Source: Mageeibacillus sp. UBA3781
GTDB lineage: Bacteria; Bacillota; Clostridia; Saccharofermentanales; Saccharofermentanaceae
Direction of reading: 5' to 3'
Assembly (NCBI GenBank): GCA_002368805.1
Contig: DFFH01000027.1
Span: 1-14,890 of the forward strand
DNA: 14,890 bases
Shown: piece by piece, positions 1 through 7,423 of the stretch
Layout of the letters: every line of letters starts with the position of its first letter
Numbering within the stretch: the first letter of the stretch is position 1
Notes under the pieces: generated by a model
What the model saw: only the letters and a program-made list of their open reading frames with translations
What the model was told of the DNA's origin: nothing
The model's database searches: none
Translations under genes and position numbers: made by a program

Positions 1-45
1 AACGAATGACCCACATTTCATAATACCCTCCAATATACCCTCTTC

Positions 46-76
46 GGGCCGCCTAATCCGGGCGGCCCTTCTTTTT
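46..76 (+). terminator. Rho-independent terminator of a gene upstream of the window
   Basis: A perfect 8-bp GC-only stem (GGGCCGCC at 46-53 pairs with GGCGGCCC at 61-68) encloses a 7-nt loop and is followed by TTCTTTTT (69-76). This is a textbook intrinsic terminator on the plus strand. The gene it ends lies before position 1, since nothing coding is visible in the first 45 bases. Confidence 0.9.
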
Positions 77-165
77 GCCTTTTGAATTTTCTTCCTTTTG
101 TTCTTTGGTCTTTTGGTTTTTCTTCTTTTTGTTTTTTCCTTTTTGGCTTTTTTGTGGAGCTCGCC
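77..165. other. Pyrimidine-rich tract, no gene
   Basis: About 90 bases made mostly of T and C on the plus strand (runs such as CTTTTTGTTTTTTCC), directly after the terminator. I see no convincing gene or RBS. ORFs run through it on both strands only because the neighbouring 81-bp repeats contain no stops. It could be a flexible or bent boundary or simply decayed sequence. Confidence 0.5.
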
Positions 166-194
166 CGCCATTCGCGAAAAGCACTCGCGTCCGC

Positions 195-490
195 TTTTCC
201 AGCAGATTTCCAAAAACGATGCCGCAAGTGGAAATCTTCTGGAAAAACAAGGCAGAAACTGCGAAGACGGGTGCTTTTTCCAAAGGATTTCCAAATTCGA
301 TGCCGCAAGTGGAAATCTTCTGGAAAAACAAGGCAGAAACTGCGAAGACGGGTGCTTTTTCCAAAGGATTTCCAAAAACGATGCCGTAAGTGGAAATTAT
401 CTGGAAAAACAAGGCAGAAACTGCGAAGACGGGTGCTTTTTCCAAAGGATTTCCAAATAACATATCGGATTTGGAAAAATATTGGAAATC
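195..490. repeat. Left part of an 81-bp hairpin repeat array (4 units)
   Basis: Four units start with TTTCC at 196, 277, 358 and 439, a period of exactly 81 bp. In units 1-3 a left arm TTTCCANNNGATTTCCA is followed after about 16 nt by an inverted right arm TGGAAATNNNCTGGAAA, so each unit can fold into a ~17-bp hairpin with few mismatches. Unit 4 differs: GGATTTCCAA pairs with TTGGAAATCC around a different loop. Between hairpins lies a conserved linker ending GACGGGTGC. The octamer GTGCTTTT overlaps the left arm of units 2-4 (271, 352, 433), and further copies flank the array (177, 502). Because 81 is divisible by 3, several frames stay open on both strands, but none has a credible start or protein-like composition. 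Best described as a REP/BIME-like intergenic array. Confidence 0.9.
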
Positions 491-500
491 CGGCGTCAGA
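389..500. repeat. Left copy of 112-bp direct repeat flanking a two-gene cassette
   Basis: Positions 389-500 match 2011-2122 with about three mismatches (for example T465 versus G2087). The offset is 1622 bp. The right-arm variant TGGAAATTATCTGGAAAAA occurs only in these two places, not in array units 1 and 2. The second copy therefore descends from this particular unit and not from the family in general. Confidence 0.88.
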
Positions 501-535
501 AGTGCTTTTGCAACGGGAGAGGTTTGGGTGTACTC

Positions 536-541
536 TATAAT
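536..541 (+). promoter_or_regulatory. Candidate -10 box for the two-gene cassette
   Basis: A perfect TATAAT lies 159 bases before the preferred start of the first cassette gene and just inside the left direct repeat boundary. No good -35 hexamer is visible at 16-18 bp upstream, so the promoter call rests on the -10 box and its position only. Confidence 0.4.
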
Positions 542-564
542 TGGTAAGCAAAGAGGCGTTTGTA

Positions 565-585
565 GCATCACGACATATGTGATGC
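565..585. promoter_or_regulatory. Perfect inverted repeat between putative promoter and cassette
   Basis: GCATCAC (565-571) and GTGATGC (579-585) form a perfect 7-bp dyad with a 7-nt centre, GACATAT. It sits about 24 bp after the candidate TATAAT, where an operator or a short 5'-UTR hairpin would be expected. It has no T-run, so it is not a terminator. The regulatory role is inferred from position. Confidence 0.4.
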
Positions 586-699
586 AGTTGGGGAATCGGC
601 TGAAATCGGGCAAGTTCGCGATTTCATTCGGAAGGAAAGATGGATTATGAGAAGGTACCAAACGGTTCTTGGACTTTTGCTCTTGCGAGGACGCTGCTC

Positions 700-1332
700 A
701 TGAGTAAAAAGATTATAGCTGTTTCAGTAGGAATATTGTTCGTGATACTAACTGCTGTTTTCTATTTCGTGGGAGATCGCAATACTTCAGTCGATCCGGA
801 TACTGAATTTGCGGATCTTCGGGCCACTGATGAAGCGGACCTGTTCACTATCGAACAGATGGAAGACGGCTCTCTTCAAGTGGAAAGGGAAAACGGACCG
901 TTTAGCTTTGTCCGCTATGATGAAGCGGCGGATGAGATCTGTTTTATGGATACACGCCTGGTGGATCTTGCCAGTAGCGAGATCTCGAAAAACGGGGTTC
1001 GTTTATCTGCTGAGGAGATGGGCGATCTTCTGGCCTCATCCGCACGCGGGGAGTGCAAGCTGACCGGAGCACGGACATCGGTTACTGAAGAGAGAATCAA
1101 GTATACCAGATTTGAGATCCATGGAGAGTATGAAGGGCAGTTTACTCTATACGCGAACCATGGCAAACATGTCTGCAGGGTTCCGGCTTCTCTGACGAAT
1201 AAACATTCTCTGGACAAAAGTATAACGTTCGATATCGAGTTGTTTTTAAAGGCTGTTCTTTGCGCTGCCGTCGCGTGCCTGATCCTGGTGGTCCTTCTTA
1301 TCGTGATTTCGATCGTCCGAACGAAAAAGTGA
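700..1332 (+). CDS. Two-TM membrane protein of unknown function, cassette gene 1
   Basis: I do not recognise the family. From ATG at 700 (GAGG at 687-690, 9 bases upstream) the 210-residue product starts MSKKIIAVSVG with a membrane segment at about residues 4-24. An acidic extracytoplasmic domain of about 150 residues follows, then a second membrane segment near the end (about 183-206) and a short basic tail RTKK. An in-frame ATG at 640 with AAGGA only 3 nt away would add 20 residues before the first membrane helix, which I consider less likely. The next gene starts 22 bases downstream, so the two are probably cotranscribed. The order of elements resembles that next product: N-terminal TM, an LF-x-(V/I)-type strand, a GV/GT-(R/K)-L-S-(A/Y)-E segment, an I-x-G-x-Y-x-G segment and a C-terminal TM. 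This suggests ancient paralogy at low identity. Confidence 0.8.
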   Translation: MSKKIIAVSVGILFVILTAVFYFVGDRNTSVDPDTEFADLRATDEADLFTIEQMEDGSLQVERENGPFSFVRYDEAADEICFMDTRLVDLASSEISKNGVRLSAEEMGDLLASSARGECKLTGARTSVTEERIKYTRFEIHGEYEGQFTLYANHGKHVCRVPASLTNKHSLDKSITFDIELFLKAVLCAAVACLILVVLLIVISIVRTKK

Positions 1333-1354
1333 CTAACAATAAAGGAGAAGAACG

Positions 1355-2011
1355 ATGAAAAAAAGGTGGTGCATCTTGTTGTTGTCTTTTTTGTTTTGGG
1401 TAATTTTGTTTATCTGTATAGCTAAACATTTTGGTTATCTTGGACAGCCCGAGTATAAAAAGGTAAGCATTCATCTGCTTAAAGATGTAGATGTCTTCTC
1501 AGTAAGCGTGTCACCAAGTGAGTTCCGTGTCAAAGGCTTCGATAAAGGAGAACCAATCCTTTTCTGGTCGATAGAAGACGATAGAGTATTAGTCTCGCTA
1601 AACAGCTCTTACGTTGATATAGAGAAGTCAGTAATAGAACTGTCGGAGAAATCCGGAACAAAACTGTTGTCTTACAGCGAAAAAGTTTCTTTGTTGCGAG
1701 CATTGGCTCGAAATGAAGAAATCGAATTTCATTTTGTTCCCGGTTGTTATAATCCAGTACCGGATGGTATTGAACCTCTGTATGACTATATAGATATTAG
1801 TGGCCAATATGTGGGACGAATTGTTCTAACTACAGAATACCCAAGTGTGAACAAAGAGGATACTGACGTTGATAATATTCTGAAAAAAGAAAAACAAAAT
1901 AAGAAGAATTCAACCATTCGTACTATTATTGTGGTGCTTGTAGTCGCAGCAGTTTTGGTGGGGGTGGAGTCAATTTTCCTTTTTGGGAAAAAGACGAAAG
2001 CATCTAGTTGA
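1355..2011 (+). CDS. Two-TM membrane protein of unknown function, cassette gene 2
   Basis: A 218-residue product of no family I recognise. The ATG at 1355 follows a good AAAGGAGAAG Shine-Dalgarno. The first ~24 residues (MKKRWCILLLSFLFWVILFI...) form a membrane anchor or uncleaved signal. A ~150-residue extracytoplasmic region follows, then a membrane segment near residues 190-211 and the basic tail KKTKASS. The segments SYSEKVSLLRALARNEE and DISGQYVGRIVL correspond to SAEEMGDLLASSARGE and EIHGEYEGQFTL of the preceding product, so the two look like diverged copies of one protein. The gene is visibly more AT-rich than recJ and rel, which suggests a different origin or weaker selection. Its TGA stop (2009-2011) touches the first base of the right direct repeat. 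Confidence 0.82.
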   Translation: MKKRWCILLLSFLFWVILFICIAKHFGYLGQPEYKKVSIHLLKDVDVFSVSVSPSEFRVKGFDKGEPILFWSIEDDRVLVSLNSSYVDIEKSVIELSEKSGTKLLSYSEKVSLLRALARNEEIEFHFVPGCYNPVPDGIEPLYDYIDISGQYVGRIVLTTEYPSVNKEDTDVDNILKKEKQNKKNSTIRTIIVVLVVAAVLVGVESIFLFGKKTKASS

Positions 2012-2122
2012 GTGGAAATTATCTGGAAAAACAAGGCAGAAACTGCGAAGACGGGTGCTTTTTCCAAAGGATTTCCAAATAACATAGCGGATTTGGAAAA
2101 ATATTGGAAATCTGGCGCCAGA
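2011..2122. repeat. Right copy of 112-bp direct repeat flanking the cassette
   Basis: This is the near-identical counterpart of 389-500. It begins at the last base of the stop codon of cassette gene 2 and includes one right arm, the linker, one octamer (2055-2062) and a whole hairpin unit. Recombination between the two copies would remove 1622 bp carrying both genes and leave a continuous repeat array. Confidence 0.88.
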
Positions 2123-2271
2123 GGAGCTGTTTCGAAAGTTTTTCCAGCAGATTTCCAAAAAAGACACTAAAAGTGGAAAATATTTGGAAATCCGACGCCA
2201 GAAGTGCTGATTTGAAGGATTTTTCCAAAGGATTTCCAAAACCAGGGCGGAAAGTGGAAATATTCTGGAAA
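2061..2271. repeat. Right part of the 81-bp hairpin array (3 units)
   Basis: Units begin with TTTCC at 2061, 2141 and 2222, so the ~81-bp phase of the left part continues. Arms again have the form TTTCCANNNGATTTCCA with TGGAAATATTCTGGAAA or TGGAAAATATTTGGAAA. The last two units are more diverged and lack the octamer (GTTTTTCC and GATTTTTCC replace GTGCTTTTTCC). The array ends about 125 bp before recJ. Confidence 0.85.
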
Positions 2272-2341
2272 CCGCGAAAGCCGCGCCTGGCCATTGTTCG
2301 CGTATTCGAAAACCGCGCATGATTTTTGTCACTATCTTTCT

Positions 2342-2368
2342 TTGAAAACGCAGATTTAATGTTACAAT
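2342..2368 (+). promoter_or_regulatory. Candidate sigma-A promoter for recJ
   Basis: TTGAAA (2342-2347) and TACAAT (2363-2368) are separated by 15 bp, slightly short of the usual 16-18. The -10 lies about 30 bases before the recJ start. The AT-rich composition contrasts with the GC-rich gene that follows. Confidence 0.5.
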
Positions 2369-2398
2369 AGATGCAAGAGATAGTTTGGAGTGATTTTT

Positions 2399-4840
2399 TT
2401 GATCCTTCTTGAGAAGAAATGGCGGCTGCCGGAGACCCCGGATATCGGCGATATGGCGGGTGCAGATGAGTCTGCGCCTTCTTTGCTTGTTCGCCTTTTG
2501 GAAAGCCGCGGGATCGATCCCGAGTCCTTTTTTTCGGGAAAAGCACTGGAATGGCACGATCCTTTCCTGATGAACGACATGCAGCCGGCCGTCGAGCGCA
2601 TCTCCCGGGCGGTGGGAAATAACGAGAAGATCCTGATCTGCGGCGACTACGACGCGGACGGCGTGACCGCGACTTCGGTCCTTATGATCTTCTTCCGGAA
2701 GATCGGCGCGGACGTGGACTACGTGATCCCGAACCGCCTAAGCGAGGGTTACGGAATTTCCGACGGCCTGCTGGACCGCATTCGCGAGAAAATGGCCGAC
2801 CTGCTGGTCACCGTGGACTGCGGCGTCGCGAACGCCGAGGCCGTCGAGCAGCTGATCGCCGAGGGCATGGACGTCATCGTGACGGACCACCATGAGGTGA
2901 AAGACGAGCTGCCGCCGGCGCTTGCGGTCATCGACTGCAAACGGCCGGACAATACATATCCTTTCGTACATCTTTGTGGCGCCGGCGTGGCACTGAAACT
3001 CGTTGCCGCGCTGAGCCCGAACTTCCCGGAGAAGGTGGCAAAAGACGAGTGGAGAAATTACCTCGACATCGTTACCATCGGCACGATCGCGGACGTGGTG
3101 AGCCTGACGGGCGAGAACCGGACGATCGTGAAGGAGGGGCTTCTGGCTCTTAGCACGACGAAGCGGCCGGGCCTTCGGGCGCTGCTCCTTCAGGTGAAGC
3201 AGGGAGGAAACGGCGCGAAGCCGGCTTCTTCTGCAAAAGCACTTGCCCCGGGCGCTTCCGGATCCGGGCGTACTACCGGAGCGTCTTCCGGCGCGGGATA
3301 TGGCCAGGCCCCGGGAGCCGGAAGAGGATCTTTTGATGCCCCGGATATGAATACACCGATCCCGATAAGCACAGGCGACATTTCTTTCCAGATCTCTCCG
3401 AAGATCAATGCCTGCGGCCGCCTGGGCGAAGCGGACCGCGCGCTCGAGCTCCTGCTGACGGAGGATCCGGCGCGGGCGGGCATGCTCGCAGAAGAGCTGA
3501 TCGAGGAGAACGCCAAACGCCAGGAGCTCGAACAGGATCTGGTGGACCAGGCGGTCGCTCAAATCGAGTCGGACCCCGAGCTGATCGCGAACATGAAGAA
3601 CTACTCGATGCCGATCATCGTCGTCGGGGAGAACTGGCACCTCGGCATCCTCGGCATCGTGGCAAACCGCCTCGTGAACCGCTACCAGAGAACGGCGATC
3701 GTGTTCGCCGAAGAGGACGGGATCTTAAAGGGCAGCTGCCGCACCGCCGGTGACTTCCCGATCCTGGAATGCCTGAAATACTGCGGTGTAACAGTGTTAC
3801 AGTATGGCGGCCACAAGCGCGCGGCCGGCGTTTCCGTCGAGAAGAAGAACTATGAAGAATTCAAGGCGAAGGTAAGTGCTTTTGCCGAGGAAAGAAATAC
3901 CGAGAACGACATCCTGTTCACCGATGTGGACATGGTCATCTCGCACCACGATCTGTCTCTGGATACGGCAAAAGAACTCGCCGGGCTGGAGCCTTTTGGC
4001 GAGGGCAACAGAGAACCCGTGTTCCTGCTTAAGGACATGAAAGTCCTGCAGCCGAAGGCCGTCGGCGCCGGGAACCGCCATCTGAAGATGTTCCTCAGCT
4101 GCAAAGATGAAGACGGGACCATCCGGAATTTCGATGCGATTGCATTTGGCGCGGGCGAGTGGGCGGATATGTTCGCCGAGGGCAGCAATGTCGATGTTCT
4201 CGCCGAGATGGGCGTGAACGTCTGGAATAACAGGGAAAGCCTGTCGATGCGCGTCGTGGACATGCATTTTGCGGGGATCGGGCGGATCCTCTGGGACAAG
4301 CCGCAGGTGCTCGAGAACCTTTATAGAAACGGCCTGCCGCTGAAGCAGATCGCGATGATTGGCAAGTGCAAGGAAGAGGAGCTGCGGCCGACCGGCGAGG
4401 AAATGGGCATCCTGTATAGGTATTTCCAGCAGAGCGCGGCGGGTTCAGCAACAGCAACCGGCGGGGCAGGAAATGCAGGCGCAGCAACAGCGGCCGGCGG
4501 GGCAGGGAATGCGGCCGCAGGAAACGGCTCCGGTGCTGCAGGAAATGGTGTGAGCGCGGCCGCAGGTACCGCGGCGCCCGCGAAGCCCGAGACGAATATC
4601 GTCGATCTGAACCTCCTTGCGCGGCTTCTGACCGGCAAGTTCAGAAAGCCCCTGCACGCGTTCAAAATCTCTAGAGCGCTCGACATTTTCAGCGAGGCGG
4701 GGCTCATCGAACTGATGCGCATAAATGACGAAAGAGTATGTTTTACCTTGTTATCTGTCCAAGAAAGGGTTAAACTCGAAAATACAAAGACGTTCCAAGT
4801 GCTTTTCGCGAATACGGCAAAAGCACCTGAAGCGGACTGA
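2399..4840 (+). CDS. recJ: Single-stranded-DNA-specific 5'-3' exonuclease RecJ
   Basis: RecJ degrades ssDNA from the 5' end in recombination and mismatch or base-excision repair, in the cytoplasm. Start choice: TTG at 2399 lies 8 nt after GGAG (2387-2390). The GTG at 2390 overlaps that GGAG, so 813 residues is preferred to 816. Visible motifs (numbered from TTG): GDYDADG at 82-88, VDCG with D140, TDHH at 162-165, CGAGV at 193-197, INACGR near 336-341, and the DHHA1 signature GGHKRAAG at 470-477. A domain with typical RecJ OB features (GLEPFGEGN) and a Firmicute-type C-terminal domain follow. All expected DHH metal ligands are present. Two low-complexity inserts are unusual: a Gly/Ser/Ala segment at about 268-325 between catalytic motifs, and an Ala/Gly segment at about 678-735 before the C-terminal domain. 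Three octamers lie in the gene body and two in the last 14 codons. rel follows after 99 bp. Confidence 0.96.
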   Translation: MILLEKKWRLPETPDIGDMAGADESAPSLLVRLLESRGIDPESFFSGKALEWHDPFLMNDMQPAVERISRAVGNNEKILICGDYDADGVTATSVLMIFFRKIGADVDYVIPNRLSEGYGISDGLLDRIREKMADLLVTVDCGVANAEAVEQLIAEGMDVIVTDHHEVKDELPPALAVIDCKRPDNTYPFVHLCGAGVALKLVAALSPNFPEKVAKDEWRNYLDIVTIGTIADVVSLTGENRTIVKEGLLALSTTKRPGLRALLLQVKQGGNGAKPASSAKALAPGASGSGRTTGASSGAGYGQAPGAGRGSFDAPDMNTPIPISTGDISFQISPKINACGRLGEADRALELLLTEDPARAGMLAEELIEENAKRQELEQDLVDQAVAQIESDPELIANMKNYSMPIIVVGENWHLGILGIVANRLVNRYQRTAIVFAEEDGILKGSCRTAGDFPILECLKYCGVTVLQYGGHKRAAGVSVEKKNYEEFKAKVSAFAEERNTENDILFTDVDMVISHHDLSLDTAKELAGLEPFGEGNREPVFLLKDMKVLQPKAVGAGNRHLKMFLSCKDEDGTIRNFDAIAFGAGEWADMFAEGSNVDVLAEMGVNVWNNRESLSMRVVDMHFAGIGRILWDKPQVLENLYRNGLPLKQIAMIGKCKEEELRPTGEEMGILYRYFQQSAAGSATATGGAGNAGAATAAGGAGNAAAGNGSGAAGNGVSAAAGTAAPAKPETNIVDLNLLARLLTGKFRKPLHAFKISRALDIFSEAGLIELMRINDERVCFTLLSVQERVKLENTKTFQVLFANTAKAPEAD

Positions 4841-4939
4841 TGCGGGCGGGCGCTGACGATAAGCGCGAAAACCGCAGAATAGAGCGGGCCGCGCGCCCGG
4901 ATCGAGGGGAATGGCCGGTAAGGCCGGGGATATGAAGAA

Positions 4940-7372
4940 ATGAGTGGCGAGAACAAGAAAACTGAAGAGCTTGCGCCGGACATCCAGGCGATGTTCGACG
5001 ATCTGCACGATGACACCATGCCGGAGGACGTGAGCGAAGAGATCCTCGACATGCTCGAAGAAGTCATCACGCGCTACAAGTCCTATTCGGAGAAAGACGA
5101 GACGGACAGGATCCGCCGCGCCTTCGTTTTCGCGTATAAAGCCCATAGCTCCCAGAAGAGAAAATCCGGCGAACCGTATATCATCCACCCGATCGCAACG
5201 GCGCAGATCCTGACGGAACTCGAAGTCGATGCGGACACGCTGGTGGCTGCTTTTCTGCATGACACTGTCGAAGACACGCCGGTCACGCAGGAACTGATCA
5301 CAGAGATCTTCGGCGAAGATGTCGCGCTTCTCGTCGATGGCGTCACCAAACTCGGCCGGATCCCGTATTCGTCGAAGGAAGAGCAGCAGGCGGAGAACAT
5401 GCGCAAGATGTTCCTCGCGATGGCAAAGGACATCCGCGTCATCCTCATCAAACTCGCCGACCGACTCCACAATATGCGCACCATGAAGCATCAGAGCCCC
5501 GAGAGGCAGCGCGCGATCGCGAAAGAAACGCTTGACATCTACGCGCCGCTCGCCCACCGTCTCGGTATCTATAAGATCAAGTGGGAGCTCGAGGACCTCT
5601 GCCTCCGATACACCGATCCGGACGCGTACTACGAGCTCGTCGGCGCGATCTCCCAGAAGAGATCCGAGCGCGAGAAATTCCTCGAAAATGTCGTCGGCGA
5701 GTTGTCCGAAAGAATCACACAGATGGGCATTCATGCCGAGATCGAAGGCCGCCCGAAGCATTTCTACAGCATTTACAACAAGATGAAGAACCAGGACAAG
5801 CACCTGGATCAGATCTACGATATTTTCGCATGCCGCATCATCGTCGATACGGTGTCCGACTGCTACGCGGTCTTAGGACTCGTCCACGAGATGTACTACC
5901 CGATGCCGGGGCGCTTTAAGGACTATATCGCGATGCCGAAGCCGAACATGTACCAGTCACTGCACACGACGGTCATCGGCAAGGAGGGCATCCCGTTCGA
6001 GGTCCAGATCAGGACCCTCGCGATGCACCGGACCGCCGAGTACGGTATCGCCGCGCACTGGAAGTATAAGGAGAGCGGCAATTCCAATGTCAAAGCGAAA
6101 AGCACTTCCTTCGATAACAAGCTTTCGTGGCTGCGCCAGATCCTGGACTGGCAGGGCGAGTCAAAGGATGCCGGCGAGTACCTCGACTCCCTGAAGACCG
6201 GCCTCGTTGCCGAGGAAGTTTTCGTTTTCACGCCGAAGGGCGACGTCATCTCTCTGCCGCTGCACTCGTGCCCGATCGACTTCGCGTACTCGATCCACAG
6301 CGGCATCGGTAACCGTATGTACGGCGCGAAGGTCAACGGCCGTCTCGTGCCGCTGTCGTATGAGCTTCAGAACGGCGATATCGTCGATATCCTGACGTCC
6401 GAGCAGATCAAGGGACCTTCGCGTGACTGGCTGAAAATGGTCAAGACTTCCGCCGCGAAGTCGAAGATCAACGCTTGGTTTAAGAAGGAATCCCGCGACG
6501 ATAACATCCTTCTCGGTAAGGAGTCTGTCGAGCGCGAGATGAAGAAGCTCGGCTTTGCTCCGCATCAGCTTCTGCAGAAGCCTTTCGTGGAGACGATCCT
6601 TCGAAAGACGGCACAAAATACACTCGACGACCTTTATGCGGCGATCGGCTACGGCGTGATCACTGCGCAGAAGGTGGTCGGACGTCTTCGTGATGAATAT
6701 ATAAAAGCACTTCCGGAGGACGAGCGGTTCGAGCTCGGCTATCGTGTAACCGGTAACGGTCAGGTGGTTTATCAGCCGATCGCGAAGGAGATCCTCGATG
6801 AGAAGAGCCTGACTTCCGGCCCGACCCTGTCTGCAAGTTCGCAGGAACAGCAGCACACATCCGGCAAGAAGGCTTCGGCGCGGGCACATCAGGATACCGG
6901 TGTCGTCGTGACCGGCATCGACAACTGCCTCGTGCATCTTTCCCGCTGCTGCAACCCGGTCCCGGGCGATGAGATCATCGGTTACATCACGCGCGGAAAC
7001 GGCGTCGGTGTGCATAGAAAAGACTGCAGCAATATCCGAAATATCATGCGTAATGCGACGGCTTCCGCGCGTGCGGCGGAGCGTGCGTCGCGTCTGATCG
7101 AAGTGTACTGGGCGAACCAGGAGCACACGAAGGCGATCTATCCGGTGGAGTTTACCGTCATCGCGCACGACCGCCGTCATCTGCTGGCGGATATCAGTAA
7201 TGCTATCGCCGAGGAGCGCATCCCGATCACATCGGCTTCCATGTCCGCGATGAAGGACATCACTGCCCGCTTCACCATGACGATCGAGGTCAAGGATCAG
7301 GAACAGCTTGACCGCGTCTTCGGCCGCATCAAGGCGATCCGCGACGTCATCGAGGTAAGAAAAGGCAACTGA
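4940..7372 (+). CDS. rel: Bifunctional (p)ppGpp synthetase/hydrolase, Rel (RSH family)
   Basis: Makes (p)ppGpp from ATP and GTP/GDP and hydrolyses it, so it controls the stringent response in the cytoplasm and on stalled ribosomes. The full family architecture is present in 810 residues. The HD hydrolase has H83, H107-D108 (FLHDTVEDT) and D174 (KLADRLHNMR). The synthetase has RFKD at 325-328, the signature of bifunctional enzymes rather than EFDD of synthetase-only RelA, plus YQSLHT at 338-343 and EVQIRT at 354-359. TGS spans about 425-490, a Cys-rich zinc-finger-like region contains RCCNPVPGD (from 669), and an ACT domain covers about 737-808. Both activities should be intact. ATG at 4940 follows GGGGA at 9 nt. 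In Bacillus subtilis apt lies between recJ and relA; here it is absent. No strong terminator lies between recJ and rel, so cotranscription is likely. Confidence 0.97.
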   Translation: MSGENKKTEELAPDIQAMFDDLHDDTMPEDVSEEILDMLEEVITRYKSYSEKDETDRIRRAFVFAYKAHSSQKRKSGEPYIIHPIATAQILTELEVDADTLVAAFLHDTVEDTPVTQELITEIFGEDVALLVDGVTKLGRIPYSSKEEQQAENMRKMFLAMAKDIRVILIKLADRLHNMRTMKHQSPERQRAIAKETLDIYAPLAHRLGIYKIKWELEDLCLRYTDPDAYYELVGAISQKRSEREKFLENVVGELSERITQMGIHAEIEGRPKHFYSIYNKMKNQDKHLDQIYDIFACRIIVDTVSDCYAVLGLVHEMYYPMPGRFKDYIAMPKPNMYQSLHTTVIGKEGIPFEVQIRTLAMHRTAEYGIAAHWKYKESGNSNVKAKSTSFDNKLSWLRQILDWQGESKDAGEYLDSLKTGLVAEEVFVFTPKGDVISLPLHSCPIDFAYSIHSGIGNRMYGAKVNGRLVPLSYELQNGDIVDILTSEQIKGPSRDWLKMVKTSAAKSKINAWFKKESRDDNILLGKESVEREMKKLGFAPHQLLQKPFVETILRKTAQNTLDDLYAAIGYGVITAQKVVGRLRDEYIKALPEDERFELGYRVTGNGQVVYQPIAKEILDEKSLTSGPTLSASSQEQQHTSGKKASARAHQDTGVVVTGIDNCLVHLSRCCNPVPGDEIIGYITRGNGVGVHRKDCSNIRNIMRNATASARAAERASRLIEVYWANQEHTKAIYPVEFTVIAHDRRHLLADISNAIAEERIPITSASMSAMKDITARFTMTIEVKDQEQLDRVFGRIKAIRDVIEVRKGN

Positions 7373-7423
7373 TTTACCAGTGCTTTTCGAAAAGAATGAG
7401 TTTTCGAGACAAAGAGCGAAAAA

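Noticed and set aside
18..661. Several ORFs of 86-202 residues on both strands across the 81-bp array, one with 27-residue repeats
   Set aside because: They stay open only because the 81-bp unit is divisible by 3 and lacks stops. No credible RBS, and composition does not look like protein.
640..699. Upstream ATG at 640 as start of cassette gene 1
   Set aside because: The RBS is only 3 nt away and the extra 20 residues precede a normal N-terminal membrane helix. ATG at 700 has better spacing.
195..2271. Insertion sequence or composite transposon
   Set aside because: No transposase or terminal inverted repeats. The cassette is bordered by direct copies of the hairpin array only.
4932..4943. 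Four-codon ORF ATG AAG AAA TGA overlapping the rel start
   Set aside because: Likely chance. It could couple translation, but nothing supports this.
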